A stretch of 21,301 nt of DNA from Hyphomonadaceae bacterium UBA1001 (GTDB lineage Bacteria > Pseudomonadota > Alphaproteobacteria > Caulobacterales > Aquidulcibacteraceae). How positions within the stretch are numbered: the first letter of the stretch is position 1; the number at the start of each line of letters is the position of its first letter. Position numbers and translations under genes: made by a program. This document shows, piece by piece, positions 12,734 to 20,565 of the stretch. The notes beneath the pieces were generated by a model. It worked only from the letters and a program-made list of their open reading frames with translations. It did no database searches and was not told the DNA's origin. The stretch is from assembly GCA_002291875.1 (NCBI GenBank), contig DBAV01000213.1, forward strand, positions 1-21,301, in the 5' to 3' direction.

Positions 12734-14968
12734 TCAGACCGCTTCGGCAACCTTGTGGGCCGCACGCTTGCGCGCGAGGTCATAGCGGTCGAGGTTCATC
12801 ACCTTGGTCCAGGCGGCCACGAAGTCCTTGACGAAGCGGGCTTCGCCATCCGACGCGGCGTAGACTTCGGCCAGGCTGCGCAGCACCGAGTTCGAGCCGA
12901 ACACCAGGTCCGCGACCGTGGCGGTCCAGCGCAGGGCGCCGGTCTTGCGGTCGCGCCCTTCCAGCACGCTGGCATCGGTTTCCGAGCGGGTCCAGACCGT
13001 GCCCATATCCAGCAGGTTGACGAAGAAGTCGTTGCCCAGCGTGCCCGGCCTCTGGGTCAGCACGCCATGGCGCGCGCCATGGGCATTCGCCCCCAGCGCC
13101 CGCATGCCGCCGACCAGCACGGTCATCTCGGGCGCGGTCAGCGTCAGCATCTGGGCCTTGTCGACCAGCGCCTCGGCGACCGAGCCGTTGAAGCCGCGCC
13201 GCACATAGTTCCGGAAGCCATCGGCCTGCGGATACAGCACCGTGAACGACTCGACGTCGGTCATTTCCTGGGTGGCGTCGGTGCGACCCGGCGCGAACGG
13301 CACGGTGATGGTGTGGCCCGCGCGGCGTGCGGCCTCTTCGATCGCGGCGCCGCCGGCCAGGACGATCAGGTCGGCGATCGAGACCTTCTTGCCGTCGGTG
13401 CGGCCGGCCTCGAACGACGCCTTGATGCCTTCCAGCACCTCGAGGACACGCGCCAGCTCGGTCGGGTCATTGACTTCCCAGTCGCGCTGGGGAGCCAGGC
13501 GGATGCGTGCGCCATTGGCGCCGCCGCGCTTGTCACCGCCGCGGAAGGTCGAGGCCGAGGCCCACGCCGTCCGCACCAGCGCCGACACGTCCAGGCCCGC
13601 CGACAGGACGCGGCCCTTCAGCTGGGCGATGTCGCCGTCGTCGACCAGCACATGGTCGACTTCGGGCACCGGGTCCTGCCAGATCAGCACCTCGTTCGGC
13701 ACCAGCTTGCCCAGATAGCGCGGGCGCGGGCCCATGTCGCGGTGGGTCAGCTTGTACCAAGCCCGCGCGAAGGCGTCGGCGAACGCGTCGGGGTTCTGGT
13801 GGAAGTGGCGCGAGATGCGCTCGTAGATGGGGTCGGTCCGCAGCGCCAGGTCGGCTGTGGTCATCATCGGCGCATGGCGCACATTCGGATCGTGCGCGTC
13901 GGGCACCGTGCCCTGGGCGGCCGGGTCCTTGGGCGTCCACTGCCAGGCGCCCGAGGGGCTCTTGGTCAGTTCCCACTCATAGCCGAACAGGACATCGAAA
14001 TAGCCATTGTCCCAGACGATCGGATTGGTGGTCCAGGCGCCCTCGATGCCGCTGGTGATGGCATGCACGCCCTTGCCGGTGCCGAACGAGTTGGCCCAGC
14101 CAAAGCCCTGCGCCTCGATCGGGGCGGCCTCGGGCTCCTTGCCGACATGGACGGCGGCGTCGCCGGCCCCGTGCGCCTTGCCAAAGGTGTGACCGCCGGC
14201 GACCAGGGCGACGGTTTCCTCGTCATTCATGGCCATCCGGGCAAAGGTCTCGCGGATGTCGCGCGCCGAGGCCATCGGGTCGGGATTGCCGTTGGGCCCC
14301 TGCGGATTGACATAGATCAGGCCCATCTGGACGGCCGCCAGCGGATTGGCCAGGTCACGCTCGCCGGTATAGCGCTCGTCGGCCAGCCACTCGCCCTCGG
14401 GGCCCCAATAGATGTCCTCCTGCGGCTCCCACACGTCGGCGCGGCCGCCGGCGAAGCCAAAGGTCTTGAAGCCCATCGATTCGAGCGCGACGTTGCCGGT
14501 CAGCACCATCAGGTCGGCCCAGGACAGGTTCTGGCCGTACTTCTGCTTGATCGGCCACAGCAGGCGGCGGGCCTTGTCGAGGTTGCCATTGTCCGGCCAC
14601 GAGTTCAGCGGCGCAAAGCGCATGGTGCCCATGCCCGCACCGCCGCGGCCGTCCGAAATGCGATAGGTGCCGGCCGCGTGCCACGCCATGCGGATGAAGA
14701 AGGGCCCGTAATGGCCATAGTCGGCCGGCCACCACTCCTGGCTGTCGGTCATCAGCGCGCGCAGGTCGGCGACCACCGCATCCAGGTCCAGCGATTCGAA
14801 CGCCGCGGCATAGTCGAACGACTTGCCCAGCGGGTCGGACAGCGACGAGTTCTGGTGCAGGATGTTGAGGTTCAGCTGCTCGGGCCACCAGGCGGCGTTG
14901 CCACGCGCACCGGCCAGCGTGTGCCTGCGCGGATCGTGCATCACCGGGCACTTCGGTTCGGTAGACAT
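12734..14968 (-). CDS. katG: Catalase-peroxidase KatG
   Basis: A 744-residue haem enzyme that removes hydrogen peroxide by catalase and peroxidase reactions, in the cytoplasm. The distal pocket is Arg93, Trp96 and His97 in RMAWHAAGTYR. Tyr219 (LIYVNPQGP) and Met245 (ARMAMNDEE) complete the Met-Tyr-Trp covalent adduct needed for catalase activity, and the proximal haem ligand is His260 in AGGHTFGKAHG. The C-terminal, non-haem peroxidase-like half is complete, so the length is normal for the family. The ATG at 14968 has GGAG eight bases upstream; an in-frame extension to 15058 runs through the leader and is rejected. The leader contains nested inverted repeats. An ATAG-N7-TTAT match (15057-15071) resembles half of an OxyR site but is not convincing on its own. 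Confidence 0.98.
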   Translation of the reverse strand: MSTEPKCPVMHDPRRHTLAGARGNAAWWPEQLNLNILHQNSSLSDPLGKSFDYAAAFESLDLDAVVADLRALMTDSQEWWPADYGHYGPFFIRMAWHAAGTYRISDGRGGAGMGTMRFAPLNSWPDNGNLDKARRLLWPIKQKYGQNLSWADLMVLTGNVALESMGFKTFGFAGGRADVWEPQEDIYWGPEGEWLADERYTGERDLANPLAAVQMGLIYVNPQGPNGNPDPMASARDIRETFARMAMNDEETVALVAGGHTFGKAHGAGDAAVHVGKEPEAAPIEAQGFGWANSFGTGKGVHAITSGIEGAWTTNPIVWDNGYFDVLFGYEWELTKSPSGAWQWTPKDPAAQGTVPDAHDPNVRHAPMMTTADLALRTDPIYERISRHFHQNPDAFADAFARAWYKLTHRDMGPRPRYLGKLVPNEVLIWQDPVPEVDHVLVDDGDIAQLKGRVLSAGLDVSALVRTAWASASTFRGGDKRGGANGARIRLAPQRDWEVNDPTELARVLEVLEGIKASFEAGRTDGKKVSIADLIVLAGGAAIEEAARRAGHTITVPFAPGRTDATQEMTDVESFTVLYPQADGFRNYVRRGFNGSVAEALVDKAQMLTLTAPEMTVLVGGMRALGANAHGARHGVLTQRPGTLGNDFFVNLLDMGTVWTRSETDASVLEGRDRKTGALRWTATVADLVFGSNSVLRSLAEVYAASDGEARFVKDFVAAWTKVMNLDRYDLARKRAAHKVAEAV

Positions 14969-14993
14969 GTGGGGATCTCCTTGATCGAGCACT

Positions 14994-15031
14994 CTCGACA
15001 CGGGTGCGATACACCTCTCTGGTGTGTCGAG
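14994..15031 (-). promoter_or_regulatory. Nested inverted repeats in the katG leader
   Basis: CGATACACC (15007-15015) pairs with GGTGTGTCG (15021-15029) at 8 of 9 positions around a 5-nt loop. CTCGACAC (14994-15001) is also perfectly complementary to GTGTCGAG (15024-15031), so two mutually exclusive pairings share the right arm. The element lies 26-63 nt upstream of the katG start codon. It could be an operator or an alternative-folding leader. Confidence 0.5.
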
Positions 15032-15119
15032 GAAATAACTAATGCGCGTGCGGTCCATAGAACGGATTTATGGATGCAGGCGGGTTGAGGGGGCGGCCCG
15101 GGGGGCGTAGGACGCGGCG

Positions 15120-16058
15120 ATGACCAGCCCCCTCCCGGATTTCGCCATCGACGCCCATGGCGTGCGCAAGACCTATCGTGCCCAGGGCAAAGGCCTGGCC
15201 AAGGAGGCGCTGAAGGGCATCGACCTCAAGGTGCCGCGCGGCTCGATCTTCGGCCTGCTGGGCCCGAACGGCGCCGGCAAGTCCACCTTCATCAACATCC
15301 TGGCCGGCATGGTGGTGAAGGGTGCGGGCACGGTGCGGGTGTGGGGCAATGACATCGACAGCCACCCGCGCGAGGCCAAGGCCGCGATCGGCGTCGTGCC
15401 CCAGGAACTGAACATCGACGCCTTCTTCACCCCCTTCGAGGCGCTGGAACTTCAGGCGGGCTATTATGGCGTGCCGAAATCCGAGCGGCGGTCCGAGGAA
15501 ATCCTGGCGGCGGTCGGCCTGCTCGACAAGCGCGACGCCTATGCACGAACCCTTTCGGGCGGCATGAAGCGGCGCCTGCTGGTTGCCAAGGCGCTGGTCC
15601 ATGCCCCGCCCGTGCTGGTGCTGGACGAGCCCACAGCCGGGGTGGACGTCGAGTTGCGCCGGCAGCTGTGGGACTATGTGCGCAGCCTGCACGCGGCCGG
15701 CACCACCATTGTCCTGACCACGCACTATCTCGAAGAAGCCCAGGAGCTGTGCGACACCATCGCCATCATCGACCATGGCCGGGTGGTGGCCAGCGAGCCC
15801 ACGCCCGTGCTGCTGCGCCGGCTGGACCGCAAGACCCTGGTGATCCACCCCGCCGCGGTGCTGGACACGGTGCCTTCGGCCTTTTCGGGCCTGGATGCGC
15901 GGCTGCGGCCGGACGGGGCGCTGGCGATTTCCTACCGCACAGGCGATCACGCCATCGAGGACCTTCTGGGCCGGGTGCGCGAGGCCGGGGTGGGCATTCG
16001 CGACCTCGCCACCGAGGAGCCCGACCTCGAGGACGTGTTCGTGTCGCTGACCAGCTGA
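15120..16058 (+). CDS. ABC transporter ATP-binding protein, ABC-2 exporter type
   Basis: A 312-residue ATPase subunit. Walker A is GPNGAGKST (48-56), the Q-loop glutamine is Gln95, the signature LSGGM is at 145-149, Walker B VLVLDE at 165-170 and the switch histidine is His202. A C-terminal extension of about 80 residues is typical of CcmA/NatA/DrrA-like subunits that work with ABC-2 permeases. No permease gene is next to it in this window, since the following genes are trpF and a DUF2256 gene, so the permease must be encoded elsewhere, or the ATPase is an orphan. The ATG at 15120 has AGGAC seven bases upstream. The substrate cannot be told from the sequence. Confidence 0.94.
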   Translation: MTSPLPDFAIDAHGVRKTYRAQGKGLAKEALKGIDLKVPRGSIFGLLGPNGAGKSTFINILAGMVVKGAGTVRVWGNDIDSHPREAKAAIGVVPQELNIDAFFTPFEALELQAGYYGVPKSERRSEEILAAVGLLDKRDAYARTLSGGMKRRLLVAKALVHAPPVLVLDEPTAGVDVELRRQLWDYVRSLHAAGTTIVLTTHYLEEAQELCDTIAIIDHGRVVASEPTPVLLRRLDRKTLVIHPAAVLDTVPSAFSGLDARLRPDGALAISYRTGDHAIEDLLGRVREAGVGIRDLATEEPDLEDVFVSLTS

Positions 16059-16065
16059 GCCGGCC

Positions 16066-16713
16066 ATGACGCGCGTGAAGATCTGTGGCCTGACCACGCC
16101 CGGGACGCTGGATGCCGCGCTGGATGCGGGGGCGGACATGGTGGGCCTGGTGCACGTGCCGGCCAGCCCACGCCATGTGTCGCTGGTCGATGGTGCGCTG
16201 CTGGCGGCGCGGGCGCGTGGCCGGGCGGCGCTTGTGGCGCTGCTGGTGGACCCCGACGACGCGCAGGTGTCTGCGGTGTGTGCCGCGCTGGGGCCCGATC
16301 TGCTGCAGCTGCACGGCAGCGAGGACGCGGCCCGGACAGCGGCCATCGCCCGCCTTTCAGGACGCCCCGTCATCAAGGCGTGCGGCGTGTCGGATCGCGC
16401 GGACCTGGATGCGGCGCTGGCGCTGGCGCATGGCGCGCAGCACCTGTTGCTTGATGCCCGTGCGCCGGCGGGCGCGGCCTATCCGGGCGGTCATGGCGCC
16501 GTGTTCGACTGGGACGTGCTGGAGGGCGCGGCCCTGCCGCCCGGCTGGATGCTGTCGGGCGGGCTGACGCCGGACAGCGTGGCCGGGGCCGTCGCGCGCC
16601 TGCGCCCCTGGGGGGTGGACGTGTCCTCGGGTGTCGAGCGGGTTCGCGGGGTCAAGGACCCCGACCTGATCCGGGCCTTTGTCTCGGCCGTGCGGTCTGC
16701 CGATGCCGCGTGA
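16066..16713 (+). CDS. trpF: Phosphoribosylanthranilate isomerase
   Basis: A 215-residue TIM-barrel enzyme that performs the Amadori rearrangement of phosphoribosylanthranilate in tryptophan synthesis. Visible family motifs are KICGLT with catalytic Cys7, SPRHVS near 34-39, QLHG at 81-84, LLLDA with catalytic Asp130, and the phosphate-binding GGLTPDSV and GVDVSSGVE segments near 165-191. Length is normal. It starts 7 nt after the ABC ATPase stop and its last 11 nt overlap the DUF2256 gene. In many alphaproteobacteria trpF sits beside trpB and trpA; here no other tryptophan gene is visible, so it appears to have been separated from them. Several conserved positions look diverged (VGLVHVPASPR in place of the usual GFVF-x-x-SPR), but the catalytic residues are intact. 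Confidence 0.95.
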   Translation: MTRVKICGLTTPGTLDAALDAGADMVGLVHVPASPRHVSLVDGALLAARARGRAALVALLVDPDDAQVSAVCAALGPDLLQLHGSEDAARTAAIARLSGRPVIKACGVSDRADLDAALALAHGAQHLLLDARAPAGAAYPGGHGAVFDWDVLEGAALPPGWMLSGGLTPDSVAGAVARLRPWGVDVSSGVERVRGVKDPDLIRAFVSAVRSADAA

Positions 16714-16867
16714 CGCGCGCGGGCGCACCATCGCCAAAGGCAATCTGCCGTCAAAGCCCTGTGCGGCCTGCGGTCGGCCGTTCAGCTGGCGCAAGAAATG
16801 GGAGCGCGACTGGGAGAATGTGCGCTTCTGCTCGGACCGCTGCCGTGCGGCGGGGGCCAAGGGTTAG
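16703..16867 (+). CDS. DUF2256 small zinc-ribbon-like protein
   Basis: A 54-residue basic protein with two cysteine pairs, C20-x2-C23 and C43-x3-C47, separated by the signature GRPFSWRKKWERDWENVRF. This matches the DUF2256 family, whose members are small proteins of unknown function with a probable treble-clef or ribbon zinc site. From general knowledge, they are often found near photolyase/cryptochrome genes, but none is seen here. The ATG at 16703 overlaps the end of trpF by 11 nt, so translation is probably coupled. A start at 16679 would add eight residues and lie deeper in trpF; it is less likely because the family usually begins just before the first cysteine pair. Confidence 0.88.
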   Translation: MPRDARGRTIAKGNLPSKPCAACGRPFSWRKKWERDWENVRFCSDRCRAAGAKG

Positions 16868-16879
16868 GCGCGGCGGGCG

Positions 16880-17008
16880 TCAGGCCCATCCCAGCAGCAT
16901 GGGCAGCAGCATGCCGGCCACCAGCGCCAGCAAGACCCACGACGCACCATCCAGCGTCGCCGGAGCGGTGCTCTCGAGTTCGGGATCCAGCGGTTCGAAG
17001 ACCTTCAC
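16880..17008 (-). CDS. 42-residue single-pass membrane microprotein
   Basis: Minus-strand frame starting with GTG at 17008, preceded by a perfect AGGAG at a 7-nt gap, and ending with TGA at 16880. The product begins MKVFEPLDPELESTAP, an acidic, extended N terminus, followed by one hydrophobic helix (about residues 24-41, SWVLLALVAGMLLPMLLGW) that ends at the C terminus. It lies between the DUF2256 gene, on the opposite strand, and the repeat cluster at 17.1-17.3 kb. I do not recognise the family. The good ribosome site, acidic head and clean single transmembrane segment argue for a real gene; function unknown, perhaps a small partner of a membrane complex. Confidence 0.6.
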   Translation of the reverse strand: MKVFEPLDPELESTAPATLDGASWVLLALVAGMLLPMLLGWA

Positions 17009-17122
17009 GGCGGCCACTCCTGAAGGCGTCACCATCGCACGCGACCGGTTTGGGCCGCGTTCACGCGAAGGGTTAAGCGGGGGTTTCTGAAGCCGCTCTC
17101 AGGCTCCACAAGGCTTAACCGG

Positions 17123-17222
17123 TGGAAAATCGGCGCCATAGGGCTGGAAAATCGGTGCCATAGGGCTGGAAAATCGGCGCCATAGGGCTGGAAAATCGGT
17201 GCCGTAGGGCTGGAAAATCGGC
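17123..17222. repeat. 22-bp tandem repeat, four full copies plus a partial fifth
   Basis: The unit TGGAAAATCGGCGCCATAGGGC begins at 17123, 17145, 17167, 17189 and, truncated, 17211. The 12th base alternates C, T, C, T, C between copies, so the array probably grew by doubling of a 44-bp dimer. Each unit contains a GGCGCC-type palindrome next to an A tract. No convincing ribosome site or protein frame is linked to it. Confidence 0.92.
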
Positions 17223-17233
17223 AACGAGGGTGC

Positions 17234-17303
17234 GGTCCCGGAGCGCGGGCTTCCATGCCCGCACCACGTCCACACTCCGGAGGGTGCGGGCCGGAAGGCC
17301 CGC
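17234..17303. repeat. Two REP-like hairpins related to the 8.9-9.5 kb array
   Basis: CGGAGCGCGGGCTTCCATGC, starting at about 17239, shares its GGAGCGCGGGCTTCCA core with the modules of the large array and forms a GCGGGC/GCCCGC stem (17245-17262). A second, perfect hairpin, GCGGGCC-GGAA-GGCCCGC, lies at 17286-17303. The pair follows directly on the 22-bp repeat and ends 78 bp before the mutase start codon. Confidence 0.7.
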
Positions 17304-17381
17304 GCGCCGATGCGGCGCGTGCCGTGGACGCTTGCCGACCGGCGGCGGCTTGCGCATGAACCTCAGCCTCAGGAGACCTCC

Positions 17382-19562
17382 ATGACCATCCCCGCCGCCG
17401 GCTTTCCCGACTTCACGACGCTGGACTGGGATGCGGTGAAGGTGGCCGCGGGCGCGCCGACACCCCCGCCGGGCGAAGCGTGGGCGACACCCGAGGGAAT
17501 CGCGGTGCCGCGGCTGCGCACGGCCGCCGACATCGAGGGCCTGGCGGGGCTGGACGGATGGCCGGGCCTGGCGCCCTTTGTCCGCGGCCCCTATCCGACC
17601 ATGTATGTCCAGCAGCCCTGGACGGTCAGGCAATATGCCGGCTTTTCGACGGCCGAGGACTCGAACGCCTTCTATCGGCGCAATCTGGCCGCCGGGCAGA
17701 TGGGGCTGTCGGTGGCTTTCGACCTCGCCACCCACCGCGGCTATGACAGCGACCATCCCCGCGTGCCCGGCGATGTCGGCATGGCGGGCGTTGCCATCGA
17801 TTCCATCCTTGACATGCGCACCCTCTTCGACGGCATTCCGCTGGACCGCATGTCGGTGTCGATGACCATGAACGGGGCGGTGCTGCCGGTGATGGCGCTC
17901 TATGTGGTCGCCGCCGAGGAGCAGGGCGTTGCGCCCGCGCGGCTCTTGGGCACGATCCAGAACGACATCCTCAAGGAGTTCATGGTCCGCAACACCTACA
18001 TCTACCCGCCCGGGCCCTCGATGCGGATCATCGGGGACATCTTTGCGTTCACCTCGGCCCACATGCCGCGGTTCAACTCGATCTCGATCTCGGGCTATCA
18101 CATGCAGGAGGCCGGGGCGACGGCGGACCTCGAGCTGGGATATACCCTGGCGGACGGGCTGGAATACATCCGGGCGGGACTGGCGGCGGGGCTTTCGATC
18201 GACGCCTTTGCGCCCCGCCTGTCGTTTTTCTGGGCGATCGGGATGAACCCGTTCATGGAGATCGCCAAGCTGCGGGCCGCGCGGCTGTTGTGGGCCGGGC
18301 TGGTGCGGCGCTTTGCGCCGTCGGACGACAAGTCGCTGGCGCTGCGGACCCACTGCCAGACCTCGGGCTGGAGCCTGACCGCCCAGGATGTCTACAACAA
18401 TGCCATCCGCACCTGCGTCGAGGCGATGGCGGCGGCCTGGGGGCACACCCAGTCGCTGCACACCAATTCGCTGGACGAGGCGCTGGCGCTGCCCACGGAC
18501 TTTTCGGCGCGGATCGCACGCAATACCCAGCTTTTCCTCCAGCAGGAGGCCGGCTTTACCCGGCCGATCGATCCGTGGGGCGGCAGTTTCCACGTCGAGC
18601 GCCTGACCCACGACCTTGCGCGGCGCGCGCTGGCGCACATCAACGAGATCGAGGCGATGGGCGGCATGGCCAAGGCGATCGAGGCGGGCCTGCCCAAGGC
18701 GCGCATCGAGGAGGCCGCCGCGCGCACCCAGGCGCGCATCGACACCGGCCAGCAGGTGGTGGTGGGCGTCAATCGCTTTCGCCGCGCCGATGACGAGGAC
18801 GTGCCGGTGCTGAAGGTCGACAACACCCGGGTGCGCCAGCTGCAGCTGGACAAGCTGGCGCGGCTGCGGGCCGGGCGTGATGAGGCGGCGGTGGGCGATC
18901 GGCTGCGGGCACTGACGCAGGCCGCTGCGCGCGGCGAGGGCAATCTGCTGGCGCTGTCGATCGACGCGGCGCGCGCGCACGCCACGGTGGGAGAGATTTC
19001 GGCCGCGCTCGAGGCGGTCTATGGGCGCCACCAGGCCGAGTTGCGCCTGCAACGGGGCGTCTATCTGGAAACCGCCGGCCGGGATGGCGGCCCGGTGGCG
19101 CGGGCGATGGGGCTGGTCCGGGCATTCACCGCGCGCGAGGGGCGACCCCCGCGCATCCTGATCGCCAAGATGGGACAGGACGGCCACGACCGCGGCCAGA
19201 AGGTGGTGGCCTCTGGCTATGCGGATCTGGGCTTCGAGGTCGAGGTGGGCCCGCTGTTCGCCACGCCCGACGAGGTGGCGGCGATGGCGGCCGAGCGCGA
19301 GGTGCACGCGGTGGGGGTCTCGTCGCTGGCGGCGGGGCATTTGACCCTGGTGCCGGCGCTGCGCGGCGCCCTGGCCGAGGCCGGGCGGACCGACATCATG
19401 GTCGTGGTGGGCGGGGTGATCCCGCCCGACGACATCCAGGTCCTGCGGCAGATGGGCGCCAGCGCGGTCTATCCGCCGGGCACGGTGATCGCCGAGGCAG
19501 CGATCGACATGCTGGAAAAGCTGGCCGGACGGGCCGGCTGGGCCCTCGAGCCGGCGGGATAA
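17382..19562 (+). CDS. scpA: Methylmalonyl-CoA mutase, adenosylcobalamin-dependent
   Basis: A 726-residue mutase interconverting (R)-methylmalonyl-CoA and succinyl-CoA in propionate and odd-chain or branched-chain catabolism. The catalytic barrel includes YPTMYVQQPWTVRQYAGFST, with Tyr85 (equivalent to Tyr89 of the Propionibacterium enzyme), Arg203 (Arg207) and His240 in SISGYHMQEAG (His244). The C-terminal B12 domain has the DxHxxG motif, with His602 as the cobalt ligand in QDGHDRGQ. Residues for methylmalonyl rather than isobutyryl or ethylmalonyl substrates are those of true MCM. The length is that of a single-chain homodimeric form. ATG at 17382 follows AGGAG at 17371-17375. No epimerase, MeaB-type chaperone or propionyl-CoA carboxylase gene is adjacent, so the pathway partners lie elsewhere. 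Confidence 0.97.
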   Translation: MTIPAAGFPDFTTLDWDAVKVAAGAPTPPPGEAWATPEGIAVPRLRTAADIEGLAGLDGWPGLAPFVRGPYPTMYVQQPWTVRQYAGFSTAEDSNAFYRRNLAAGQMGLSVAFDLATHRGYDSDHPRVPGDVGMAGVAIDSILDMRTLFDGIPLDRMSVSMTMNGAVLPVMALYVVAAEEQGVAPARLLGTIQNDILKEFMVRNTYIYPPGPSMRIIGDIFAFTSAHMPRFNSISISGYHMQEAGATADLELGYTLADGLEYIRAGLAAGLSIDAFAPRLSFFWAIGMNPFMEIAKLRAARLLWAGLVRRFAPSDDKSLALRTHCQTSGWSLTAQDVYNNAIRTCVEAMAAAWGHTQSLHTNSLDEALALPTDFSARIARNTQLFLQQEAGFTRPIDPWGGSFHVERLTHDLARRALAHINEIEAMGGMAKAIEAGLPKARIEEAAARTQARIDTGQQVVVGVNRFRRADDEDVPVLKVDNTRVRQLQLDKLARLRAGRDEAAVGDRLRALTQAAARGEGNLLALSIDAARAHATVGEISAALEAVYGRHQAELRLQRGVYLETAGRDGGPVARAMGLVRAFTAREGRPPRILIAKMGQDGHDRGQKVVASGYADLGFEVEVGPLFATPDEVAAMAAEREVHAVGVSSLAAGHLTLVPALRGALAEAGRTDIMVVVGGVIPPDDIQVLRQMGASAVYPPGTVIAEAAIDMLEKLAGRAGWALEPAG

Positions 19563-19579
19563 GGGCGCGACCTTCGCAG

Positions 19580-19605
19580 CCGGGCATCGGTGGTGTCACG
19601 CCCGG
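19580..19605. terminator. Possible weak terminator between convergent genes
   Basis: CCGGGC (19580-19585) and GCCCGG (19600-19605) form a 6-bp stem with a 14-nt loop in the 67-bp gap between the mutase and hydrolase stops. There is no T run. It is a weak candidate. Confidence 0.3.
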
Positions 19606-19629
19606 GCCAGGGGTGCGCGTCGGCGCGGG

Positions 19630-20565
19630 TTAGGCGGAGGTGATGATTTCGGTGACGGCGTCGGGTTCGGTCATCATCGCATTGTGCCCCGTCGCCAGTT
19701 CCCGATAGCGCCAGCGGCCGGGCAGCGCGCCCTCGCGCACGGCACGCGCATGGACCGCAAACGCCGAAGGCTCGAGAGCGGGGGCATTGCACCAGACATA
19801 GGTCCGCGCGATTGCCTGCACGGCGGCCTCGTCAAAGGCCAGCCGCTCGGTCCAGGTCGGCAGGGGATGCGCGACCAGCCGCGCGCGCAGGATTTCCAGC
19901 AGGTCCGGCCGGCTGGACGGAATGCCGAATACCTCTGGCGGCAGCGGTTCCATCCAGACGCCGTCACGGGTCAGCCCGCCCAGCGCCGCCACGGCTGCGG
20001 CCTCGGCTTGCGGGGTGGCGGTGGCAGGATTCTGGGTGATCATCGACTGGCCCGAGCGGGGCAGCGCGGCATCGAGATACACCACATGGCGCACGCGGGC
20101 CGCGCCCAGGCGGGCGGCGGCTCCGGTGGCGACCATGCCGCCATACGAGTGGCCCACCAGCACGATCCCCGCGCCGCCAAGCCGCTCCGCCTCGGCCAGG
20201 ACAGCGGCCACATGATCGTCCAGCGTCGGGACCAGCGAGCGGTCATGGTCGGGCGTCAGGCCCGGCAAGGTGGGGGCGGCGACCTGCCATCCCGCGCGCC
20301 GCAGGCGCGCCGCGATCTCGTCCCAGGCCCAGCCGCCATGCCATGCGCCGTGCACCAGGATTGCCGCCTCGCGGCGGCGTGCGCCCGCGGCCATCTCCTG
20401 GACCTGATCCTGCGCCGGTACCGGGCCGGTGCCGACGGCGGGCAAATGGGTGTTGGGCGTGCAGCCAGCCACCAGCGCCGCCACCCCGGTCAGGGTCACC
20501 CGGCGCCGCGAAACGGCGCCGGCAGGCCCGGACAGCGGGGGCTCAGACACCGTCGCCGCGCCCAT
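19630..20565 (-). CDS. Exported alpha/beta hydrolase with lipoprotein-type signal
   Basis: A 311-residue alpha/beta-hydrolase fold protein. The oxyanion region is HGAWHGGW (72-79), the nucleophile is Ser140 in GHSYGG, and His294 in ATGHNAM is the probable catalytic histidine; the acid is not assigned. HGAWHGGW is typical of the EstC/plant methylesterase-like branch, so an ester substrate is likely. The N terminus, SRRRVTLTGVAALVAGC (19-35), has twin arginines and a lipobox-like LVAGC ending at Cys35, suggesting a Tat-exported lipoprotein. The start at 20565 overlaps coq9 by 23 nt; a GTG at 20550 would shorten it by five residues. Overlap with coq9 implies co-transcription, but no functional link to ubiquinone synthesis is evident. 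Confidence 0.88.
   Translation of the reverse strand: MGAATVSEPPLSGPAGAVSRRRVTLTGVAALVAGCTPNTHLPAVGTGPVPAQDQVQEMAAGARRREAAILVHGAWHGGWAWDEIAARLRRAGWQVAAPTLPGLTPDHDRSLVPTLDDHVAAVLAEAERLGGAGIVLVGHSYGGMVATGAAARLGAARVRHVVYLDAALPRSGQSMITQNPATATPQAEAAAVAALGGLTRDGVWMEPLPPEVFGIPSSRPDLLEILRARLVAHPLPTWTERLAFDEAAVQAIARTYVWCNAPALEPSAFAVHARAVREGALPGRWRYRELATGHNAMMTEPDAVTEIITSA

Noticed and set aside
12734..15058. Extended katG start at 15058.
   Set aside because: The extra 30 codons lie across the leader inverted repeats; the ATG at 14968 has a good GGAG site and the normal KatG N terminus.
15057..15071. OxyR site upstream of katG (ATAG-N7-TTAT).
   Set aside because: Only one half-pattern is present; the neighbouring units of the ATAG/CTAT tetrad are missing, so it could be chance.
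12716..15088. A 790-codon open frame antisense to katG, and similar long antisense frames over the mutase (17115-19340) and GTPase (1132-2667).
   Set aside because: High-GC codon bias opens antisense frames. The products are rich in Arg, His, Gln and Gly without domain motifs, while the opposite strands encode complete, recognisable enzymes.
17123..17222. CRISPR-like or protein-coding repeat.
   Set aside because: Copies are directly adjacent without spacers; a 22-bp unit would shift frame and no start signal is present.
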